A DNA stretch of 64,000 nucleotides from an uncultured Lutimaribacter sp. (GTDB lineage Bacteria; Pseudomonadota; Alphaproteobacteria; Rhodobacterales; Rhodobacteraceae), in the NCBI GenBank assembly GCA_913061505.1, contig CAJXSO010000009.1, positions 18,994 through 82,993 of the forward strand. Direction: 5' to 3'. A program made the translations under genes and the position numbers. The first letter of the stretch is position 1. Each line of letters opens with the position of its first letter. The notes beneath the pieces were generated by a model, which ran no database searches, was not told the origin of the DNA, and saw only the letters and a program-made list of their open reading frames with translations. Below, one piece after another: positions 54,075 to 64,000 of this stretch.

Positions 54075-55613
54075 ATGAACGATCAATCCCCCCGCCGCAG
54101 CGGTGGCCGCGATGCACGCCGCGCCGCGCGCCAGGCCCCTTTGGCAGAAAACCTGCGCCCCATTCGCCCCGGCATGACCGGCGGGCAATATCGCCCCCTG
54201 TCCGACAGCGATATGGACAAAATTCACGAAGCCGCCCTGCAAGCGCTGGAAACCATCGGCCTGGCCGATGCCCCCGAATCGGGCGTCGAAATTCTGACCA
54301 AGGCCGGCGCCATTTTGGGCGATGACGGGCGCATTCGCTTTCCGCGCGCCCTGGTCGAGGATATGCTGGCCAAAGCCGCGCGCGGCATCACCCTGCATGG
54401 CCGCGACCCGCGCCACGACCTAGACCTGAGCGGCCAGCGCGTGCATTACGGCACGGCCGGCGCCGCGGTGCATATGGTGGATGTGCAGGGCCAAAATTAC
54501 CGCGACAGCACCGTGCAAGACCTGCATGATGCCGCCCGTATCTGTGACCAATTGGATAATATCCATTTTGTCCAACGCCCGATGGTGTGCCGCGATATTG
54601 CCGATAACCGCGAGATGGATCTGAACTCGATCTATGCCTGCGTGGCTGGCACGAAAAAACATATCGGTGTGTCCTTTACCGATCCTGACTATGTGGATGA
54701 TGGATTCGAGCTGCTGCATATGGTGGCGGGCGGCGAGGCCAATTGGCGGGCGCGCCCCTTTATCAGCAATTCCAATTGCTTTGTCGTGCCACCGATGAAA
54801 TTTGCCACCGAAAGCTGCAAGGTGATGGAAAAGGTCATCGCCGGCGGCATGCCTGTGCTGCTGCTCTCGGCGGGCATGGCGGGGGCCACCGCGCCATCAA
54901 CCGTGGCAGGCGCCATCGTGCAGGCGGTGGCGGAATGTTTGGCGGGTGTTGTCTATGTCAATGCCATTGCCCCGGGCCACCCGGCGATTTTTGGCACCTG
55001 GCCCTTTGGCCTCGATCTGCGCACCGGCGCGATGACCGGCGGCTCGGGCGAGCAGGCCTTGCTGACCGCGGGCTGCGCACAGATGCACCATTACTACGGC
55101 CTGCCCGGTGGCGCCGCCGCCGGGATTGCCGATAGCAAACTGCCCGATATGCAAGCCGGGTGGGAGCAAATGTGCTCGAATGTCATGGCCGGTTTGGCCG
55201 GGCTGAACATGGTCTACGAGGCCGCGGGCATGCATGCATCGCTTTTGGGGTTTTGCCACGAATCGCTGATTTTGGGCGATGATCTGATCGGTCAGGCGCT
55301 GCGCTGCGTGCGCGGCATCGAGGTCACGCCAGAAACCCTGGCGCTGGATCAGATCGCCGAGGTGTGCCTGGGCGGTTCGGGCCATTATCTGGGCACCGAT
55401 GCCACGCTGTCGCGCATGCAGGCCGATCATGTCTATCCCAGCCTGGGCGATCGCACCTCGCCCAAGGAATGGGCTGAAAAGGGCAAGCCTGATTTGGTGG
55501 CGCGCGCCATCGCGCGCAAAGAGGCGATTTTATCCAGCCCCAGCAGCGCCGCGCTGGACCCGGCGCTAGATGCCGCCATTCGCGCACGGTTTAACATTCA
55601 CTTGAGCCGGTAA
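54075..55613 (+). CDS. MttB-family methyltransferase, non-pyrrolysine (paralogue 1)
   Basis: Trimethylamine-methyltransferase (MttB) superfamily protein of 512 residues, without an in-frame amber codon, so it is of the non-pyrrolysine type (MtgB-like). Such proteins move a methyl group from quaternary amines such as glycine betaine or proline betaine to a corrinoid protein. The N-terminal ~30 residues are basic and not conserved. Barrel stretches are YGTAGAAVHMVDV, DNREMDLNSIYACVAGTKKHIGVSF, MKFATESCKVMEKVIAGGMPVLLLSAGMAGATAP and GGSGHYLGTDATLSRM. Substrate unknown. A CCCGGAG-type site precedes the ATG. Alone between a shared motif/leader and a terminator. Confidence 0.88.
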   Translation: MNDQSPRRSGGRDARRAARQAPLAENLRPIRPGMTGGQYRPLSDSDMDKIHEAALQALETIGLADAPESGVEILTKAGAILGDDGRIRFPRALVEDMLAKAARGITLHGRDPRHDLDLSGQRVHYGTAGAAVHMVDVQGQNYRDSTVQDLHDAARICDQLDNIHFVQRPMVCRDIADNREMDLNSIYACVAGTKKHIGVSFTDPDYVDDGFELLHMVAGGEANWRARPFISNSNCFVVPPMKFATESCKVMEKVIAGGMPVLLLSAGMAGATAPSTVAGAIVQAVAECLAGVVYVNAIAPGHPAIFGTWPFGLDLRTGAMTGGSGEQALLTAGCAQMHHYYGLPGGAAAGIADSKLPDMQAGWEQMCSNVMAGLAGLNMVYEAAGMHASLLGFCHESLILGDDLIGQALRCVRGIEVTPETLALDQIAEVCLGGSGHYLGTDATLSRMQADHVYPSLGDRTSPKEWAEKGKPDLVARAIARKEAILSSPSSAALDPALDAAIRARFNIHLSR

Positions 55614-55630
55614 TTGCCTGTATTTAAATC

Positions 55631-55657
55631 AAAAGGGGGCCAGAGGGCCCCCTTTTT
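55631..55657. terminator. Terminator between first mttB-like gene and the cyclophilin genes
   Basis: A stem AAAAGGGGGCC/GGCCCCCTTTT with a 4-base loop and T5. It is symmetrical and ends both convergent transcripts; the facing cyclophilin stop is 30 bases further on. Confidence 0.85.
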
Positions 55658-55687
55658 ATATCGCTCTGGCGCGCGGTTTCGCCGCCC

Positions 55688-56248
55688 TTACGGGGTGACA
55701 GTGACCTTTTTCATAAAGTCTGGCGCCCCAACAACAGCCCCATTGCGGCCCTTGCCACGCTTGATGGCATCCACCACATCCATGCCCTCGGTCACACGGC
55801 CCACCACCGTGTATTGACCGTTCAGGAAATAGCCCTGATCGAACATGATAAAGAACTGGCTGTTGGCGCTGTTTGGGTCTTGGGCGCGGGCCATGCCCAC
55901 AACACCGCGGTCAAAAGGCACATCGGAAAATTCCTGCCCCAAATTACCCAGATCCGAGCCGCCCATGCCCGCCATGCGCATGTTAAACCCATCTGCGGTG
56001 CTGTTGCCAAATTTCACATCGCCCGTCTGCGCCATGAACCCATCGATCACGCGGTGAAACACCACGCCATCATAGGCGCCATCAGCGGCCAGCTTGGCCA
56101 GGCGTTCGGCATGTTTGGGCGCCACATCTTCCAACAGATCGATGGTGATGGTGCCATTGGCCCCCTCGCCCGCCACCTCGATTTGCAGGCCCGTGGCCAG
56201 CGCCGGGCTGGCCGCCATCAGCGCCACTGCCGCCACCCAGTTACGCAT
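55688..56248 (-). CDS. Exported cyclophilin-type peptidyl-prolyl isomerase
   Basis: Peptidyl-prolyl cis-trans isomerase of 186 residues with a signal peptide at about 1-18 (ending SPALA-TG). The cyclophilin core has [18 protein letters not shown] (active-site Phe-His-Arg), [25 protein letters not shown] and [18 protein letters not shown]. It acts in the periplasm on prolyl bonds. Its start overlaps the end of the second cyclophilin gene by 8 bases, so the two are translated together. Confidence 0.92.
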   Translation of the reverse strand: MRNWVAAVALMAASPALATGLQIEVAGEGANGTITIDLLEDVAPKHAERLAKLAADGAYDGVVFHRVIDGFMAQTGDVKFGNSTADGFNMRMAGMGGSDLGNLGQEFSDVPFDRGVVGMARAQDPNSANSQFFIMFDQGYFLNGQYTVVGRVTEGMDVVDAIKRGKGRNGAVVGAPDFMKKVTVTP

Positions 56249-56747
56249 CGGCTGCCACCTTTACGCTGATCATCCGATCCGGCGCCGCAGGCGGCTCGCC
56301 GCGGGTGATGGCATCGACATGTTCCATCCCGGAAATCACCCGCCCATAGACAGTATACTGGCGGTTCAGGAAATGGTTGTCGCTGAAATTGATGAAAAAC
56401 TGGCTATTGGCGCTATTGGGGTTCATCGAACGCGCCGCACCCAGCGTGCCGCGATCATGCGGGATGCCGGAAAATTCGGCGGGCAGATCGGGCAGATCGC
56501 TGCTGCCGGTGCCCGCGCGTGCCGGGTTCCAGCCGTTTTCCATATTGGCATGCTGCACATCGCCAGTTTGGGCCATAAAGCCGTCGATCACACGGTGGAA
56601 AGCGACGTTGTCGTATTGGCCTGCGCGCGCCAGCTCTTTCATGCGTTCGCAATGTTTGGGGGCGATATCTGGCAGCAGCTCGATGGCCACGGTGCCATCT
56701 TTCAGCTCGATCAGAATCGTGTTTTCGGGGTCTTTGATCTCGGCCAT
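56241..56747 (-). CDS. ppiB: Cytoplasmic cyclophilin-type peptidyl-prolyl isomerase
   Basis: Cyclophilin of 168 residues without a signal peptide. The active-site stretch is [18 protein letters not shown], followed by [24 protein letters not shown] and [18 protein letters not shown]. It starts at ATG 56747 with AAAGGAGG 7 bases upstream; the open frame continues far upstream in antisense to pgk and is not real. First of the two cyclophilin genes; divergent from pgk, a pairing common in Rhodobacteraceae. Confidence 0.92.
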   Translation of the reverse strand: MAEIKDPENTILIELKDGTVAIELLPDIAPKHCERMKELARAGQYDNVAFHRVIDGFMAQTGDVQHANMENGWNPARAGTGSSDLPDLPAEFSGIPHDRGTLGAARSMNPNSANSQFFINFSDNHFLNRQYTVYGRVISGMEHVDAITRGEPPAAPDRMISVKVAADA

Positions 56748-56876
56748 CTGGCCCTCCTTTGCAGATGTTTGCGCAAACCTAGGCCGCGAAGCGGGGAAAG
56801 CCAAGCGCCGAGGTTGACGCGCCCCTTTCCACAGGCCAAGAGAACGCGCAACCGCCTTTGGAAAAGGAGCCGCCCG

Positions 56877-58067
<1,191 letters not shown>

Positions 58068-58116
58068 TCGCCCCCCGGTGACCCCGCAAATCAGACAAAA
58101 TGGATCGGATGAACAG

Positions 58117-59007
58117 ATGAATACCCAACAGGCAGACAAGATCCGCGCAGGCCAAGGATTTATCGCAGCGCTCGACCAATCGGGCGGCTCGACACCCAAG
58201 GCACTGCAGCTTTATGGCATCGACCCCAGCGCCTATGGCAATGACGATGAAATGTTTGATCTGGTGCATGCGATGCGCACCCGCATCGCCCAGGCGCCCG
58301 CGTTCACCGGCGCGCGCGTTATTGGCGCGATTTTGTTTGAAATGACGATGGATCGCCAGATGGCCGGCAAGCCCACCGCGCAATTCATGTGGGAAGAGCG
58401 CGGCGTGGTGCCGTTTTTGAAGGTCGATAAAGGCCTGGCCGAGGCCGCCAATGGCGTGAAAATGATGAAACCCATGCCCGATCTGGATGCGCTGCTTGCG
58501 CGGGCGGTAAAGGCCGGCATTTTCGGCACGAAAATGCGCTCGGTGATCGATGCGGCAAATGCCCAAGGCATCCAGGATGTGGTGGCGCAGCAGTTTGAGA
58601 TTGGCAAACAGATCTTGGCCCATGGGCTGGTGCCGATCATTGAACCCGAGGTGACGATCTCTATCACTGACAAGGCGCAGGCCGAAGACATGCTGCTGGC
58701 CGCGCTGACCGCGCAGCTAAATGCGCTGCCCGAAGGCACCGAGGTGATGCTGAAACTGACCCTGCCCGAGGTGGCAAACCATTATAAGCCCCTGGTCGAT
58801 CATCCCGCCGTCATGCGCGTTGTGGCGCTATCGGGCGGCTATAGCCGCGAAGAATCAAACAGCCGTTTGGCACAAAATACCGGCGTTATCGCCAGCTTTA
58901 GCCGCGCGCTGACCGAGGGGCTTTCGGCCCAGCAAAGCGACGAGGCGTTTAACGCCACAATCGCCGCCACGATCGACAGCATCTACCAAGCCTCGATCGC
59001 AGGCTAA
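58117..59007 (+). CDS. Class I fructose-bisphosphate aldolase
   Basis: Class I (Schiff-base) fructose-1,6-bisphosphate aldolase of 296 residues. IAALDQSGGSTPKAL near 16-30, MWEERGVVPFLKVDKGL, FGTKMRSVI, LVPIIEPEV and the Schiff-base Lys in VMLKLTLPE (about 220) follow the class I pattern; the C-terminal SGGYSREESNSRLAQNTGVIASFSRAL is the phosphate loop. The ATG at 58117 is favoured over one 13 codons upstream. Ends with a terminator. Pairing with pgk suggests a shared role in central carbon flow. Confidence 0.92.
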   Translation: MNTQQADKIRAGQGFIAALDQSGGSTPKALQLYGIDPSAYGNDDEMFDLVHAMRTRIAQAPAFTGARVIGAILFEMTMDRQMAGKPTAQFMWEERGVVPFLKVDKGLAEAANGVKMMKPMPDLDALLARAVKAGIFGTKMRSVIDAANAQGIQDVVAQQFEIGKQILAHGLVPIIEPEVTISITDKAQAEDMLLAALTAQLNALPEGTEVMLKLTLPEVANHYKPLVDHPAVMRVVALSGGYSREESNSRLAQNTGVIASFSRALTEGLSAQQSDEAFNATIAATIDSIYQASIAG

Positions 59008-59019
59008 GGCGTGAAAATT

Positions 59020-59066
59020 TAAAGGGGGGCGGTGCGGGCCTATGGGCCGGCCCGCCCCTTTTTTCT
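59020..59066 (+). terminator. Terminator after the aldolase gene
   Basis: A long GC-rich imperfect hairpin starting AAAGGGG and ending CCCCTTTTTT lies 13 bases after the aldolase stop, with a T6 run. The facing DUF6456 gene ends 5 bases further on. Confidence 0.75.
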
Positions 59067-59070
59067 TGCC

Positions 59071-60105
59071 CTAGCCGATCAATTGGGCGGCATGGCCCTG
59101 CGCGTCGTAATGCGCCTTCAGCCGCTGCAGCGCGATGCGCAAAACAATCTTGCCCGACCGCGCCGACCAGCCCATACGCTTTTCTGCCGTCTCCAGCCCC
59201 TCAAGATAGCAACAACAGCGCAGCGCCACATCGCCCAAGCCCGGCCCCAAGGCCCGCAGCGCCGCCGCCACGCGGTCGCGCGCGGCCATCGGGCGCGGGT
59301 CGCCCGGCAGGCGTGCCGCTTTGGCGGGCCCCGATACACCGCCCGTCAGAAAACTATCCCAATTCTGGGTTGTGCGCGGGCCAATTTGCGCCAGTTCGAA
59401 ATCTTCGCGCAGCCGCTCGCCCGCGCTGACCAAATCGGGGGCCAAAAACATTTTGCCGTTTTTGTCTTTGCGCCGCGACAGCGCCATGAGCGGCGTTTCA
59501 GGCCCGCCATAGCGGTTGCGCCGGGCGGCGGCATGGGCGCTGTCATCGCCTGCGGCCGGGTCGCGCGGCAAGGCACTGCGCGCCAACATCGCCCGCCCCG
59601 CCGCAGTAATCTGATAGCGCATCACGCGCCCGGGCGTATCGCAGGCAATCCAGTCGTTTAACGCCATCATCTGCGCAACATGGCGCGGCACAACATGGTG
59701 GCCCGCCTTGGCACCCGCGGCCACCACCACGGCATTTTCCATATCATGGGCCACGGCCAACACGCTGCCTTCCCCGGCCAAATGGCGCAATATCGCGACG
59801 ATCTCGGCCTGTTTTGGCAGATCGTCGGGGGTTTGGCGGTTTGAAACATGGGCATTCATCAGATCACCTTCCTTGTCACTATGGGGCTGGCCACCGGGAA
59901 ACAGCCGCCGCCCCAAATGGCGCAAGGCCTCGTCAACCAGCGTGTCATCACGGCGGTTTTCCAACCGTCGTATCTGGCGCAAGACAGTAGATGCATGGCA
60001 GCCCGCCTGCCGGGCCAATGCCCGAATGGCGCAGCCGCCTTCGGTATGGGCCAGATAATGGGCCGCATCATTGGGCAACCAGGCTGGAACGGGCAGTTCT
60101 TGCAT
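59071..60105 (-). CDS. DUF6456 domain protein with N-terminal helix-turn-helix
   Basis: A 344-residue protein. The N-terminal part has a possible helix-turn-helix (CAIRALARQAGCHASTVLRQIRRLENRRDD, about 24-53). The C-terminal DUF6456 domain (about 210-340) includes LMALSRRKDKNGKMFLAPDLVSAGERLREDFELAQIGPR and DVALRCCCYLEGLETAEKRMGWSARSGKIVLRIALQRLKAHY. The family is found in alphaproteobacteria; function unknown, DNA binding likely. The ATG at 60105 is used; an alternative lies 21 codons upstream. Divergent from the DUF6477 gene. Confidence 0.85.
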   Translation of the reverse strand: MQELPVPAWLPNDAAHYLAHTEGGCAIRALARQAGCHASTVLRQIRRLENRRDDTLVDEALRHLGRRLFPGGQPHSDKEGDLMNAHVSNRQTPDDLPKQAEIVAILRHLAGEGSVLAVAHDMENAVVVAAGAKAGHHVVPRHVAQMMALNDWIACDTPGRVMRYQITAAGRAMLARSALPRDPAAGDDSAHAAARRNRYGGPETPLMALSRRKDKNGKMFLAPDLVSAGERLREDFELAQIGPRTTQNWDSFLTGGVSGPAKAARLPGDPRPMAARDRVAAALRALGPGLGDVALRCCCYLEGLETAEKRMGWSARSGKIVLRIALQRLKAHYDAQGHAAQLIG

Positions 60106-60242
60106 CGTCTTTCTTGGCCTCCTTTGCCGCGCAATCCATGCCAAAGACAGGGGCACCCCCATGGCCACCCAGCCATGTAACCCGCCCCCAGACCTAGCCC
60201 CGGGGCTGTTACCTGTCCGTTAAGGATTTGCGATTTGGCAAG

Positions 60243-60255
60243 TTTCGTTACGAAA
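60243..60255. promoter_or_regulatory. Palindrome in the DUF6456/DUF6477 divergent region
   Basis: TTTCGTTACGAAA is a perfect 6-bp inverted repeat around one base. It lies in the 255-base gap 60106-60360, 106 bases before the DUF6477 start. It is a reasonable operator for the helix-turn-helix protein beside it, but short enough to arise by chance. Confidence 0.3.
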
Positions 60256-60360
60256 TGATGAACACGGCCCAAACCCTGCGCACGCTGCACAGCCACGCCA
60301 CGCAACACCCCGGAAACCTGTGCTTTCTTCTGTGGCGGTTCTTTTCAGAAAGGCAATGCC

Positions 60361-60669
60361 ATGAGCAATTTTGCACAGCGTTTGGGCCAGATGCGCCGCC
60401 CGCGCCTGTTAACACAAGCCGCCCGCAACGGGCTGCCCGGCTATCGCAGGGGGGTGCATTTGCGCAGCATTCTAGCCGCCACCGAGCTGCCTTGCGCCGC
60501 GCGGGCGCTAGAGCAATTGATCGCTATCGAAGATATGCAAAACCGCGCCCGCATTGCTGCGGACGCGGCCTATTCTGTGGTCTTTCATGTGCATGTTCTC
60601 ACCGCCATCATGGCAGAATTACATGCCCTGCAGGCGCCCCAAGGCGCCAGCGCGCCAGAGCTTACATAA
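60361..60669 (+). CDS. DUF6477 family small protein
   Basis: A 102-residue protein of the DUF6477 type. It opens MSNFAQRLGQMRRPRLLTQAARNGLPGYRRGVHLRSIL and continues with AARALEQLIAIEDMQNRARIAADAAYSVVFHVHVLTAIMAEL. The pattern is helical with basic residues near the N-terminus; function unknown. The ATG has AAAGG eight bases upstream. It converges on the second mttB-like gene with an 8-base overlap. The pair DUF6456 and DUF6477 is a common Rhodobacteraceae neighbourhood. Confidence 0.85.
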   Translation: MSNFAQRLGQMRRPRLLTQAARNGLPGYRRGVHLRSILAATELPCAARALEQLIAIEDMQNRARIAADAAYSVVFHVHVLTAIMAELHALQAPQGASAPELT

Positions 60670-62206
60670 AGCTGTCAGGCTCGCTGGCTTTTTTCTGCGC
60701 AACATAGGCGTTGAGCGCCTCGTTAACCGCCGGGTCCATCGCAGGCTGCTGGTATTCTGCCAGCAGTTTCTCCACCCGCGCCGAGGCCAGCGCCATAGTG
60801 TCGCGCGCGCCCTCTTCTGACCATGTTTCAAATGGTTTGTAATCCAGCAGGTCGCTTTTCCAGAAGGCATTTTTGAAATTGGCCTGGGTATGGGCGCAGC
60901 CCAGATAGTGCCCGCCCGGCCCCACTTCGCGGATGGCATCCATGGCCTGGGCGTTTGCATCTACCGCGACGCCGCGCGCCAGGTGGTGCAAGGCGCCCAG
61001 CTGGTCGGCATCCATCACGAATTTCTCAAAGCTGGCCACCAGGCCACCTTCCAGCCAGCCACACGAGTGCAGCATAAAGTTCACCCCCGACAAAAGCCCC
61101 ATATTCAGGCTGTTGGCGGTTTCATAAGCGGCCTGCGCATCGGGCAGTTTCGAGCCGCAGAACGACCCGGCCGAGCGGAAAGGCAGCCCCAGGCGGCGTG
61201 CCAATTGACCAGCCCCATAGGTGATATGCGAGGCCTCGGGCGTGCCGAATGTGGGCGCACCCGAATTCATATCGATCGATGTCACAAAGGCCCCAAAAAT
61301 CACCGGCGCACCTTTGCGGATCAGCTGGCTATAGGCGATACCGGCCAGAACCTCGGCCAGAACCTGCGTCAGCGTGCCCGCCACCGATACCGGAGCCATC
61401 GCCCCGCCCACGATAAAGGGCGAAATAATAGCGGCCTGGTTATTGGCGGCATAGACCTCGAGCGCGCCCATCATCACATCGTCGAATGTCAACGGCGAGT
61501 TGATGTTGATCAGCGAGGTCATCACCGTGTTTTCCTGCACGAAATCCTTGCCAAACAGGATACCGCACATATCCACCGAATCCTGGGCGCGGCTGGCCTC
61601 GGTGACCGAGCCCATAAAGGGCTTGTCGCTAAGCTGCATATGCGCCAGCAGCATATCCAAATGGCGCTTGTTCACCGGCACATCGGTAGGCTCGCAAACC
61701 GTGCCGCCAGAATGGTGCAGCCATTTCGACATGTAACCCAATTTGACGAATTTCTGGAAATCCGCCAGCGTGGCATAGCGGCGGCCGCCCTTGGCATCAT
61801 GCACAAAGGGGGGGCCATAAACCGGGGCCAACACCAGATTGCGGCCACCAATTTCCACGTTGCGCGCAGGGTTGCGGGCGTGTTGGGTAAATTGCGAGGG
61901 CGCAGTTTTGCACAAATTGCGGGCCAGCCCGCGGGGAATGCGCACGCGTTCGCCCTGCACATCGGCACCCGCATCGCGCCAGCGCTGCAAGGCGCCTGGG
62001 TTGTTTACAAAATTAACGCCGATCTCTTCGAGAATGGTTTCGGCATTGTGTTCGATAATTTCCAGCGCCTCTTCGTTGAGCACCTCGAAATTGGGGATGT
62101 TGCGCTCGATATAGCGTGCCGTCTCAAAAGACACAGCGCCACGTTCGGCGCGGCGCGCTGCACCACCACCACCACGGGCCCGTCTGCGGGTATCTGCCTC
62201 GGCCAT
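60662..62206 (-). CDS. MttB-family methyltransferase, non-pyrrolysine (paralogue 2)
   Basis: MttB superfamily protein of 514 residues, no in-frame amber codon. The first 20 residues are rich in Arg and Gly. Conserved barrel stretches are YGPPFVHDAKGGRRYATLADFQKF, SDKPFMGSVTEASRAQDSVDMCGILFG, NTVMTSLININSPLTFDDVMMGALEVYAANNQAAIISPFIVGGAMAPVSVAGTLTQVLAE and GPGGHYLGCAHTQANFKNAFW. It shares the fold and the GHYLG element with paralogue 1 but is otherwise well diverged, so the substrates may differ. The ATG at 62206 has GGAGG seven bases upstream. Divergent from guaA, with the shared motif in between. Confidence 0.9.
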   Translation of the reverse strand: MAEADTRRRARGGGGAARRAERGAVSFETARYIERNIPNFEVLNEEALEIIEHNAETILEEIGVNFVNNPGALQRWRDAGADVQGERVRIPRGLARNLCKTAPSQFTQHARNPARNVEIGGRNLVLAPVYGPPFVHDAKGGRRYATLADFQKFVKLGYMSKWLHHSGGTVCEPTDVPVNKRHLDMLLAHMQLSDKPFMGSVTEASRAQDSVDMCGILFGKDFVQENTVMTSLININSPLTFDDVMMGALEVYAANNQAAIISPFIVGGAMAPVSVAGTLTQVLAEVLAGIAYSQLIRKGAPVIFGAFVTSIDMNSGAPTFGTPEASHITYGAGQLARRLGLPFRSAGSFCGSKLPDAQAAYETANSLNMGLLSGVNFMLHSCGWLEGGLVASFEKFVMDADQLGALHHLARGVAVDANAQAMDAIREVGPGGHYLGCAHTQANFKNAFWKSDLLDYKPFETWSEEGARDTMALASARVEKLLAEYQQPAMDPAVNEALNAYVAQKKASEPDSFM

Positions 62207-62304
62207 CGCTTTACCTCCATCGAAAAAATGCAATACGCGTCGATTGCGCATCTTCTACAGCGCCACCCGCCCCCACAACGTTGGTTTTGCGGCCATTCAG
62301 GTGC

Positions 62305-62322
62305 GAAAGCGACATCTGTCGC
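62305..62322. promoter_or_regulatory. GAAAGCGAC-N4-GTCGC motif upstream of second mttB-like gene
   Basis: GAAAGCGACATCTGTCGC repeats the motif at 53869-53887; GCGACA-TC-TGTCGC is a nearly perfect palindrome. It lies 98 bases upstream of the second mttB-like ATG and 57 bases upstream of guaA, on the opposite side. Co-regulation of the two mttB-like genes is the simplest reading; an effect on guaA cannot be excluded. Confidence 0.55.
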
Positions 62323-62379
62323 ATGGGCCAAGCCATCAAGCCGCTTGCACCGGGCGCGCGCGCGTCATAAAGCCAATTC

Positions 62380-63948
62380 ATGGAACAACACGCCCACGAC
62401 CGCCTTTTGATCATCGACTTTGGCTCGCAGGTGACGCAGCTTATTGCCCGCCGTCTGCGCGAGTTGAACGTTTATTGCGAAATCAAGCCCTATCAATCGG
62501 TCACCGCCGACAGCATCCGCGCCATGGCGCCGCGTGCTGTTATCTTGTCTGGCGGGCCCGATAGCGTAACGCGCGCAGGCAGCCCCCGCGCGCCGCAAGA
62601 GCTGTTCGAGATGGGCCTGCCGATTTTCGGCATCTGCTATGGCCAGCAAGTGATGATGACCCAGCTGGGTGGGCAGGTCGAGGCGGGCCACCATGCCGAA
62701 TATGGCCGCGCCTATATTAGCCCCGCCGAGGGCCACAAAGGCGATGGTATGTTCGCAGGGCTTTTCCAGGCCGAGGGGCGTGAACAAGTCTGGATGAGCC
62801 ATGGCGACCGCGTCACAGCACTGGCGCCCGGGTTTGAGGTGATTGCCACCTCGCCCAACGCGCCCTTTGCCATTGTTGCCGATCCCGCCCGCCATTTTTA
62901 TGCCGTGCAATTCCACCCCGAGGTGCACCACACCCCCAATGGCCGCACCATGCTGGAAAACTTTATCCGCATGGCCGGTTTCAGCGGCGATTGGACGATG
63001 GCGGCCTACCGCGAAGAGGCGATCAAGGCCATTCGCGCACAGGTGGGCGATGCCCATGTGATTTGCGGCCTCTCCGGCGGGGTCGACAGCTCGGTCACCG
63101 CGATTTTGTTGCACGAGGCCATTGGCCAGCAGCTGACCTGCGTTTTCGTCGATCATGGCCTGCTGCGGCAGGGCGAGGCCGAAGAAGTGGTGCGGATGTT
63201 CCGCGACAATTACAACATAAAGCTGATTGCCGCCGATGAATCTGAGCTGTTTTTGGGCGCGCTCGAAGGGGTATCCGACCCCGAGGTAAAGCGCAAAACC
63301 ATTGGCAAGCTGTTCATCGATGTGTTCCAAAAATACGCCAACCAAATCGAAAATGCCACGTTTCTGGCGCAGGGCACACTATACCCCGATGTCATTGAAT
63401 CGGTTAGTTTTTCTGGCGGCCCGTCGGTGACGATCAAAAGCCACCACAATGTGGGCGGCCTGCCTGAAAAGATGGGCCTGAAACTGGTAGAACCGCTGCG
63501 CGAATTGTTCAAAGACGAAGTGCGCGCCTTGGGCCGTGAATTGGGCCTGCCCGACACTTTCATCGGCCGCCACCCCTTTCCCGGGCCGGGCCTGGCCATT
63601 CGCTGCCCCGGCGAGATCACCCGCGAAAAGCTGGAGATTTTGCGCAAGGCCGATGCGGTTTACATCGATCAAATCCGCAAACACGGGCTTTATGATGAAA
63701 TCTGGCAGGCTTTCGTGGCCATCTTGCCCGTGCGCACCGTGGGCGTGATGGGCGATGGGCGCACCTATGATTACGCCTGCGCCCTGCGCGCCGTGACCAG
63801 CGTGGATGGCATGACCGCCGATTATTACCCCTTCACCCACGAGTTTCTGGGCGAAACCGCCACCCGCATCATCAACGAGGTGAAAGGCATCAACCGCGTG
63901 ACCTACGACGTCACCTCGAAACCCCCAGGCACGATCGAGTGGGAATGA
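62380..63948 (+). CDS. guaA: GMP synthase (glutamine-hydrolysing)
   Basis: A 522-residue GMP synthetase converting XMP to GMP. The class I glutamine amidotransferase domain (about 8-200) has the nucleophile Cys86 in [10 protein letters not shown] and [10 protein letters not shown]. The ATP pyrophosphatase domain has the PP-loop [12 protein letters not shown] (about 230). The dimerisation domain ends the protein with the typical [15 protein letters not shown]. The ATG at 62380 lacks a good ribosome site. Divergent from the second mttB-like gene. The rest of the window (63949-64000) shows no gene. Confidence 0.97.
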   Translation: MEQHAHDRLLIIDFGSQVTQLIARRLRELNVYCEIKPYQSVTADSIRAMAPRAVILSGGPDSVTRAGSPRAPQELFEMGLPIFGICYGQQVMMTQLGGQVEAGHHAEYGRAYISPAEGHKGDGMFAGLFQAEGREQVWMSHGDRVTALAPGFEVIATSPNAPFAIVADPARHFYAVQFHPEVHHTPNGRTMLENFIRMAGFSGDWTMAAYREEAIKAIRAQVGDAHVICGLSGGVDSSVTAILLHEAIGQQLTCVFVDHGLLRQGEAEEVVRMFRDNYNIKLIAADESELFLGALEGVSDPEVKRKTIGKLFIDVFQKYANQIENATFLAQGTLYPDVIESVSFSGGPSVTIKSHHNVGGLPEKMGLKLVEPLRELFKDEVRALGRELGLPDTFIGRHPFPGPGLAIRCPGEITREKLEILRKADAVYIDQIRKHGLYDEIWQAFVAILPVRTVGVMGDGRTYDYACALRAVTSVDGMTADYYPFTHEFLGETATRIINEVKGINRVTYDVTSKPPGTIEWE

Positions 63949-64000
63949 GGGTTGCAGGATAAAACCGTTATATTGGCCCAAGCAGGAATAAGCCTTAGAG

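Noticed and set aside
54075..55613. Pyrrolysine-encoding amber codon in an mttB gene
   Set aside because: The frame is continuous without an in-frame TAG before its end; the same holds for 60662-62206.

Overview
The window is one continuous stretch of a GC-rich alphaproteobacterial chromosome, almost certainly from the Rhodobacteraceae/Roseobacter group. The clearest markers are the dusB(nifR3)-ntrBC-ntrYX-trkAH-hfq-hflX order, a fused ispDF followed by pgpA and cinA, a phoR-pstSCAB-phoU-phoB block, DUF6456 and DUF6477 proteins, a class I fructose-bisphosphate aldolase next to pgk, and a 3'-end element reading GAGTATTTTTGGCAAGATGA on the minus strand. Coding density is high. I see no insertion sequence, prophage, CRISPR array, rRNA or tRNA.

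Layout. 1-3.4 kb: the 3' part of an unknown gene, xerD and a CBS-domain CorC/HlyC-like membrane protein. 3.4-17.6 kb (minus strand): a DUF2189-like membrane protein and an amidase, at the end of a long run that reads dusB, ntrB, ntrC, ntrY, ntrX, trkA, trkH, hfq, hflX, amidase. This run covers nitrogen sensing, potassium uptake and RNA chaperoning. 17.8-21.3 kb (plus): ispDF-pgpA-cinA and amtB. 21.3-25 kb: an FAD amine/amino-acid oxidase-like protein, glutaryl-CoA dehydrogenase and its divergent LysR regulator. 25-33.6 kb (minus): the complete phosphate system plus a trans-sulfuration PLP enzyme upstream of phoR. 33.7-38.1 kb: gamma-carbonic anhydrase-like protein, gmk, a YicC family protein, a PAS-like protein and class II DAHP synthase. 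38.3-45.9 kb: a GlxA-type AraC regulator, a secreted PQQ-type sugar dehydrogenase and a complete branched-chain amino-acid ABC importer. 45.9-53.8 kb: a HerA-like ATPase, an intergenic region with two candidate small RNAs, an IalB-like secreted protein, a squalene/phytoene-synthase-like protein, cimA, cysS and an aminotransferase. 54-64 kb: a non-pyrrolysine MttB-type methyltransferase, two cyclophilins, pgk, class I aldolase, DUF6456 and DUF6477 proteins, a second MttB-type methyltransferase and guaA.

Functional themes. Nitrogen (NtrBC, NtrYX, AmtB) and phosphate (PhoR/PhoB/PhoU with Pst) regulation are both encoded, and a three-repeat Pho box lies upstream of pstS. NtrC and NtrX both lack the sigma-54 contact motif GAFTGA. 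The observation I find most interesting is a shared near-palindrome, GAAAGCGAC-N4/5-GTCGC, upstream of both mttB-like genes. It suggests co-regulation of two methylamine/betaine-type methyltransferases that have no corrinoid-protein gene beside them. The two candidate small RNAs at 47.55-47.79 kb are the second. Start codons were moved inward from the longest open frame wherever a ribosome binding site and family length argued for it; each case is noted.
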